Shown: one piece after another, positions 5,701 through 8,809 of the stretch
Numbering within the stretch: the stretch's first letter is position 1
Layout of the letters: each line of letters starts with the position of its first letter
NCBI GenBank assembly: GCA_937891215.1
Contig: CALAEU010000268.1
Location: forward strand, 1-8,809
Direction: 5' to 3'
Length of the DNA stretch: 8,809 bases
DNA from: an uncultured Clostridia bacterium
GTDB taxonomy: Bacteria; Bacillota_A; Clostridia; Oscillospirales; Acutalibacteraceae
The notes under the pieces: generated by a model
Told to the model about the DNA's origin: nothing
What the model saw: the letters and a program-made list of their open reading frames with translations, nothing else
The model's database searches: none
Position numbers and translations under genes: made by a program

Positions 5701-8142
5701 ATCAATAAAAGTCTTCTCGTAAGTATTATTTTTATTTACAGTTAAAACATTACCGACAGTAGTTGTTGAACGAACAACTTTCTCTGTAATTATATGTGAA
5801 TTTGGATTTGATTTATCAATCTCAATTGTGTATCCATCAATATTTTTTAATGATTGTTTTGTCCCAGTTAAATTATAACTGACAATCTCACCATCAGGAT
5901 ATGTTATAGATGATAAATTAGGAATGACTTCGCCATAAAAATCTGTATATTCATAAGTGTATACATATTTATAGTACACTCCACCTACTTTTATAGCAGT
6001 ACCATTTTTATTAAATGCCTGAATTGAACTTACTAACGGAAAGTCGTATGTTTCATCATAAGTAAATCTGTATTCTCTACCGATACCATCTGTAATTTTA
6101 TCTATAAGATAATTATAATCTGTACGATATGAAATTGTAACTTCAAATTCAGTTTTATCAGAAGAGTCTTCACTATTTTCTATATAAGAACTTATTTTAG
6201 TGAGATAACCATCATCGTTAAAATACATTGTCTGATTATTTGAATCAACAATTGTTATGTCTTCTAATCCTAAATTTCCTGAAGATATGTCCCAATACAG
6301 TGTATAACCTTTACTATTTGAAAATATATCTGTATCCTCAATAAATTTTATTACATCACCATTGTCACTACTTTCATCGCTTTTAAAATAAATTGTTTCA
6401 CCATCTTCATCGCGATATAAAAAGCGGCCATCTTCAATTTCATAAACAATTTCAATAGTTTGGTTATAATTTGTAGTCCAACCAACACCGTACGGGCTCA
6501 TAAGATTTGATAAAAGTTTTCCACTTGAAGCACTTCCACCTAAACCACTATTGTAGAAACTTCTTATTTGAACCGGCATATTAAGGCAGTAAAGTCCCAT
6601 ATCTTCTCTTTCAATATGAACTTGTCCAGAGAAATCGTTATAATAAACTGTTCCTGCTCTGCCAACCTCTTGCCTATGGTAGTCAAATTGATTTTTTACA
6701 CCATCTGTTTCATAATATTCAATTGTAAAATATGGTTTGCTATTTACATCTGTTGTTTCAGCAGATGAATACATCACCATTTCACTGTCACTACCTGTTG
6801 TTATCTGTCTTAATGCTATACCAAATATTTCATTAAAACCTAATGTTGTGTAACATTCGGTAATATCAAAACCGACATAATACGAACTATTAGATGTATT
6901 AAAACTTCTTTTATCAGCTAAATTACCAAAGGTGGGTTTCGTATTGTATGTAACACTGTCTTCACTCCAACTTGAAGTAATTGGATATGCACCAACTTCA
7001 ATAAGTCGATTGTTTGTTGTATTTGAATACCCAACATTTACATACAGAGTAACATTTTTTATTACAGTATCTGTTGCAGTAACAATTATATTATTAAAAT
7101 TAAATAATGAAATCAGTTCATTTGAACTGGTCTTTTTTGTACACAGAATCGGAAAATCCCCAATATTATCATTAGGATATCCACTATCAATATAGGCATC
7201 TGAAACATTATCATCACCCTCTGTATTTATAACAGGGTCAATTGTAACGGGATATTTTGCTTCCTTTTTCAACCAATCGTAAGATGGGATATATGTTAAT
7301 TTATACTGCCCATCTTCACCTGAAAATTTGACTTCAATATCTGTTGAAACAACATTTTTAGCATCAAACATAACAGGTGCAGGAATATTAAATATTTCGT
7401 TACTTTGTGAATCGGTAAAAGTTACTGAACCATCTTTATTCGCTTTGCCGCTTAAATTTCCTGCAACAATTGTATATGTATAAGATACTTCGCTCTTTGG
7501 TTTTTTAGTTAAAATAATATTTTCTTTTAAACCTGTTGGTGTAACAGAATATTCAATATCAGTAGTTTCGCCAACCTCTTCGTAAACAATCGTTTCAGTT
7601 TTATCTATAAAACTATCGTCAATTTCAGTTTTGGAATTATCTTTTTTAGTTTTTTCTTTTTTACTTGCTTTAGATTTTTGTGACTTTTCAAAAACTTCAT
7701 AGCCATCCAAAGAAAAAGAGATACTATAACCATCTTTTTCGATTGAAACAACATCGTTTTCATCCATTTCTTGTGGAAGTTCGACTTTAAAATCGTTTGA
7801 TTTGTTTTCGTAAACAGTTTCATCATTTTCTGTTACTTCAACAAGTGTATTATCAATATCAATCCATTTGCCATTTTCTTCATAATGCACAGGTGTTGAT
7901 GCTACAACTGCAACAGAAGTACCATCCGACTTTTGAAACACTTTTGTATATCTGTCTCGTTTGCTCTTAATTTCACCTATTATAGTAGGTTCATCTTTTT
8001 CGGTCTGTATTTCTTTAATTTTTTGTGTTAAAGCATAATCCTCATTTACTTCTGCCGCTAAAACAGGATTAGCAACAGAAAAAACACCTAAAATTGTCAA
8101 CACAGCTAAAAATACGGATAAAATTTTGAGTGACTTTTTCAC
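2230..8142 (-). CDS. WapA-like secreted Rhs/YD-repeat polymorphic toxin with DNRLRE domain and AHH-type nuclease tip
   Basis: The protein has 1970 residues counted from GTG 8142. Domains in order: Sec signal peptide (basic KK, hydrophobic core, cleavage near A29/A30); a secreted-protein N-terminal domain with PVHYEENGKWIDIDNTLVE; a Lys/Ser-rich linker (about 150-175); a DNRLRE/CBM96-like domain (about 311-477) starting SDAYIDSGYP; the Rhs shell from about 490; a carbohydrate-binding-module-like jelly roll (about 869-1028; NLIQNGSFDNG to AYFDDVKL); an 8-Cys cluster (1054-1078); YD repeats (for example YEYDVWGNVTSV and YNYDAWGAVSA); the Rhs core (about 1720-1784; YYNPAYGRFLNAD); a hydrophobic helix (1804-1827); and the nuclease tip. 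By analogy with B. subtilis WapA, it would be exported, the YD shell would encapsulate the C-terminal toxin, and the toxin would be delivered to neighbouring cells on contact. The ATG at 8151 abuts the AAAAGGGG ribosome site with no spacing, whereas GTG 8142 has 9 bases. There are no internal stops or frameshifts, so the gene appears intact. The target cell and delivery route are inferred. Confidence 0.93.
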   Translation of the reverse strand: MKKSLKILSVFLAVLTILGVFSVANPVLAAEVNEDYALTQKIKEIQTEKDEPTIIGEIKSKRDRYTKVFQKSDGTSVAVVASTPVHYEENGKWIDIDNTLVEVTENDETVYENKSNDFKVELPQEMDENDVVSIEKDGYSISFSLDGYEVFEKSQKSKASKKEKTKKDNSKTEIDDSFIDKTETIVYEEVGETTDIEYSVTPTGLKENIILTKKPKSEVSYTYTIVAGNLSGKANKDGSVTFTDSQSNEIFNIPAPVMFDAKNVVSTDIEVKFSGEDGQYKLTYIPSYDWLKKEAKYPVTIDPVINTEGDDNVSDAYIDSGYPNDNIGDFPILCTKKTSSNELISLFNFNNIIVTATDTVIKNVTLYVNVGYSNTTNNRLIEVGAYPITSSWSEDSVTYNTKPTFGNLADKRSFNTSNSSYYVGFDITECYTTLGFNEIFGIALRQITTGSDSEMVMYSSAETTDVNSKPYFTIEYYETDGVKNQFDYHRQEVGRAGTVYYNDFSGQVHIEREDMGLYCLNMPVQIRSFYNSGLGGSASSGKLLSNLMSPYGVGWTTNYNQTIEIVYEIEDGRFLYRDEDGETIYFKSDESSDNGDVIKFIEDTDIFSNSKGYTLYWDISSGNLGLEDITIVDSNNQTMYFNDDGYLTKISSYIENSEDSSDKTEFEVTISYRTDYNYLIDKITDGIGREYRFTYDETYDFPLVSSIQAFNKNGTAIKVGGVYYKYVYTYEYTDFYGEVIPNLSSITYPDGEIVSYNLTGTKQSLKNIDGYTIEIDKSNPNSHIITEKVVRSTTTVGNVLTVNKNNTYEKTFIDKNNKQIKKQFDAYGRVICETEGTNIVPRVYSENNNSMGEISSRLYNTTLSVPVYENANLIQNGSFDNGTNNWNVVSGVTRVTDTDVQSNKTNKNALKFNSDYGPLLYASQTIDVSDGNSGDEYYFEFNAKQSNSSYIESALRLCSVLIETEHTIDGVTKWNSVKMLEVNTMNDNWQTQGYSFYVDEAYNKIRVTIYYLDQNGVAYFDDVKLINTYKATATTGSGSASGGTSDTENDNDKCTCPGCMELNCECRACSDNCTKTSCNRGFEYSYSVSGASVSISDGEKSMSFSSTNGSGFPNNQTDINGNTTRYVYNRNTGLLTREIDGNGGNVLYNYNAIGELASVSQTVSSLNDNLTTQTNYTYENDRVKSITHNGFSYNYEYDVWGNVTSVKVGNQPLVSYNYDSNENRNRVNKITYGNGDYTEYTFTTDGNISTIKSCKENGTITSHYVYVYEEGSIKSIKDLVGKNQTDYNGNTIALSKLRDDCETIAYTYSLYTVTDSGEIRENYGGVGYTTSKVNSVYNSETGGSKNTATLSTYLKEYNFSSETDYFGRILNKNTRTFYSQEEDGLNVDMFFNSEYKYKDLANNQTTTLVDSYKSTVGLCAEVEGELLTEVFEEIEYFYEYDDIGNITRIYFKEFDDDGSLLEETTVCSYEYDTASQLIRENNKTLEKTYVFMYDVGGNLVSKEEYVFTEDDLSELTPTDTVSYSYDSVWKDKLVNFNGEAITYDEMGNPLNYVKQDVIDGSADNGTLTWNGRQLESVTIDGTIHKYIYDSEGLRTRTERYNSQTNAFDGAVNYIWRDGKLSAYSNENSDGVIEQNIKMLFDDTGETIGYTYYNLEENEQATFYFGKNVFGDIVTVYNDNGEAMVTYNYDAWGAVSAKAHGQTASEILAAIVAVMFTPITYRGYNYDITTGLYYLQSRYYNPAYGRFLNADTTDILKTTKGTIHGANIFVYGNNNPLRYLDFNGKNSTTSGYYNGGYSGENGSTGVLIFGVFAVVILYYLFSFLIGAIDSILEVLIPLVTDVLDKVISEINHKLGVDVPTTLEEQIALAKEKADAREGGRSDKTNRHHIVAKRAPAAADSRILLARNEIGINSEENLVTMNREVHWYIHTKLYHKAVYTYLAEAEGKGDDKISRRINVVLALTCIKGMLLS
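2244..2250 (-). promoter_or_regulatory. Ribosome binding site deciding the start of the immunity candidate
   Basis: AAAGGGA on the minus strand lies inside the end of the rhs coding sequence, 10 bases before ATG 2233. With the ATGA stop/start overlap this gives translational coupling. The same AAAAGGG(G)ATGTT string precedes the rhs start, which suggests that the ATG right after the purine tract is not the initiation codon in either case. Confidence 0.6.
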
Positions 8143-8151
8143 TTTAAACAT

Positions 8152-8159
8152 CCCCTTTT
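8152..8159 (-). promoter_or_regulatory. Ribosome binding site of the rhs gene
   Basis: AAAAGGGG on the minus strand lies 9 bases before GTG 8142 and directly against ATG 8151. Zero spacing cannot place the ATG in the ribosomal P site, so this site favours the GTG. That start gives a standard signal peptide beginning M-K-K-S. A start at ATG would only add M-F-K in front. Confidence 0.6.
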
Positions 8160-8198
8160 GATTTTTTCTCTGAAATTTAATAGTAATATTTTTTCCTA

Positions 8199-8207
8199 CC
8201 CTCCTTT
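8199..8207 (-). promoter_or_regulatory. Consensus Shine-Dalgarno sequence without a start codon in the rhs leader
   Basis: AAAGGAGGG on the minus strand, within an A/G-only tract, is a better match to the 16S rRNA tail than the site actually used 40 bases downstream. No ATG, GTG or TTG follows within 15 bases. The first plausible codon is an ATT that is in frame with rhs. It resembles the 5' stabiliser Shine-Dalgarno (STAB-SD) sites known from Bacillus thuringiensis cry3A and related mRNAs, where ribosome binding protects the transcript. That role here is inferred. Confidence 0.4.
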
Positions 8208-8293
8208 TTTCTACTTCTACTTATATATGACAAAAATCGCAAAAAGCTACGTAAAAATTTCATTGTTTTTTGAAATTTCGTATAAACAAACAA

Positions 8294-8332
8294 AAAAGCC
8301 ATTGCAATGTTAGTTAAATTGCAATGGCTTTT
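8294..8332 (-). terminator. Rho-independent terminator of the sugar-binding protein gene
   Basis: The arms aaaagccattgcaat (8294-8308) and attgcaatggctttt (8318-8332) form a perfect 15-bp stem with a 9-base loop. On the minus strand the stem ends in TTTTTTGTTTGTTT, a good uridine run. It begins 22 bases after the stop codon of the upstream gene, separating that transcript from rhs. The plus-strand side has only TTTT, so it may work weakly in that direction too, although no plus-strand gene is nearby. Confidence 0.9.
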
Positions 8333-8354
8333 GATATAAAAAATCAATATTATA

Positions 8355-8809
8355 TCATTTCAACCTCTCATACTCCTCATCTGTTATCTCAATAACCTTA
8401 CCATGCTTGAAGCCATAAGGGAATGAGAATAAATCATCTGCTCGTTTAAAATCACAATTACCAGGTGTTTCTGAAATGAATGGCACATATCCCATTTTTT
8501 CTTTTTCGCAACCGAAGAAATCGAGCAACAAGCACCACTTACCATCTGGTAAAACAAAGGTAGTAGGTCCTTCGTAAGCACCAGGTTTTCCGAAAGTCGC
8601 CTCTTCACTTAACATATACTTCAAAAACTCAATACTGGCTTCCATTCGTTTCTCATCACCGGTGTTTCCCAAAATATACCCTACACAGGCAGATCGTGTA
8701 GCAATTCCATTTCCATCATCAGAGGGAAAAGGGGCATAAGACACATTCAAAGTCTCATCAATCATGAAATTTGCCCATACTCCATTAATATAAATCGCAC
8801 TTTCTTTTT
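8355..8809 (-). CDS. ABC transporter extracellular sugar-binding protein (family 1 solute-binding protein), C-terminal part
   Basis: The frame is open to the window edge and covers at least 150 residues upstream of the TGA at 8355-8357, so the start lies beyond 8809. The visible part begins with ESAIYINGVWANF, the typical 'AMYINGxW' stretch that precedes the hinge in carbohydrate-binding solute-binding proteins. It continues with NVSYAPFPSDDGNG and SACVGYILGNTGDEKRMEASIEFLKYMLSEEA, the usual 'agylis..ske.keaA..FlkFl.s.e' helix region. Such lipoproteins capture oligosaccharides outside the cell and pass them to MalF/MalG-like permeases. The rather long tail after the helix (CEKEKMGYVPF and on) places it outside the best-known subfamilies, so the substrate is unknown. 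An internal ATG at 8765 is not the start, because conserved residues precede it. The gene is followed by a strong terminator. Confidence 0.82.
   Translation of the reverse strand, partial: KESAIYINGVWANFMIDETLNVSYAPFPSDDGNGIATRSACVGYILGNTGDEKRMEASIEFLKYMLSEEATFGKPGAYEGPTTFVLPDGKWCLLLDFFGCEKEKMGYVPFISETPGNCDFKRADDLFSFPYGFKHGKVIEITDEEYERLK

Larger units (their letters stand above)
8143..8354 (-). other. rhs upstream region, 212 bases
   Basis: This region holds the terminator of the preceding gene, an A+T-rich stretch, the start-less Shine-Dalgarno sequence and the rhs ribosome binding site. A promoter for rhs is expected because the terminator cuts it off from the upstream gene. Only weak candidates are visible: TTGCAA (8307-8302) with TATACG (8284-8279) at 17 bases, overlapping the terminator stem, or TATATA (8227-8222) without a convincing -35 box. 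The absence of a good promoter may mean regulated or alternative-sigma expression. I see no riboswitch or small ORF. Confidence 0.4.

Noticed and set aside
2480..7195. Several plus-strand and second minus-strand open frames of 60-90 codons inside rhs
   Set aside because: They lie wholly within an intact, domain-rich 5.9-kb gene, have no ribosome sites or recognisable motifs, and look like out-of-frame shadows.
8222..8307. Promoter for rhs: TTGCAA-17-TATACG at 8307-8279, or TATATA at 8227
   Set aside because: Matches are only 4 of 6 per box and one overlaps the terminator stem; A+T-rich DNA gives such matches by chance, so neither is listed as a promoter.
8384..8608. Second minus-strand frame of 74 codons within the sugar-binding protein gene
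   Set aside because: Overlaps the clearly conserved solute-binding protein frame and shows no family features.

Overview
The window looks like low-G+C Clostridia (Firmicutes), probably a gut-type Lachnospiraceae or Oscillospiraceae relative. The reasons are the adjacent mnmG-rsmG pair, A+T-rich codon use, AGGA/AAGGGG ribosome binding sites, and a very large secreted DNRLRE/Rhs (YD-repeat) protein of a kind common in that group. Species cannot be read from the sequence, and the two ends of the window may not come from the same genome.

Plus-strand block, 1-714: the last 68 codons of mnmG are followed 9 bases later by rsmG. These are housekeeping tRNA- and 16S rRNA-modification genes. RsmG loses its C-terminal quarter at about base 702-714, where the sequence changes abruptly to the inside of a minus-strand beta-galactosidase (GH35) gene. 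Both genes are cut at the same point, and about 13 bases fit both reading frames. This is either a rearrangement through microhomology or a chimeric assembly join.

Minus-strand block, 702-8809, in its own transcription order: (1) the C-terminus of an ABC-transporter sugar-binding lipoprotein, closed by a strong 15-bp-stem terminator; (2) a 1970-residue WapA-like protein with a Sec signal peptide, a DNRLRE domain, an Rhs shell, a carbohydrate-binding-module-like insert, an 8-cysteine cluster, YD repeats, an Rhs core, a hydrophobic helix and a C-terminal HNH/Endo VII-type (AHH family) nuclease; (3) an unrecognised cytoplasmic, probably beta-propeller-like protein whose ATG overlaps the Rhs stop codon (ATGA); (4) a short repeat-rich segment with a 12-bp inverted repeat; (5) a sigma-A-like promoter and the first ~146 codons of a GH35 beta-galactosidase.

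How the genes work together: the Rhs gene and the overlapping downstream gene have the layout of a contact-dependent toxin and its immunity protein, as in Bacillus subtilis WapA/WapI. The Rhs shell would carry the nuclease tip out of the cell, and the small downstream protein would protect the producer and its siblings. The immunity candidate belongs to no family I recognise and is the most likely new component here. The flanking sugar-binding protein and GH35 genes suggest that the toxin-immunity pair sits within or beside a carbohydrate-use locus.
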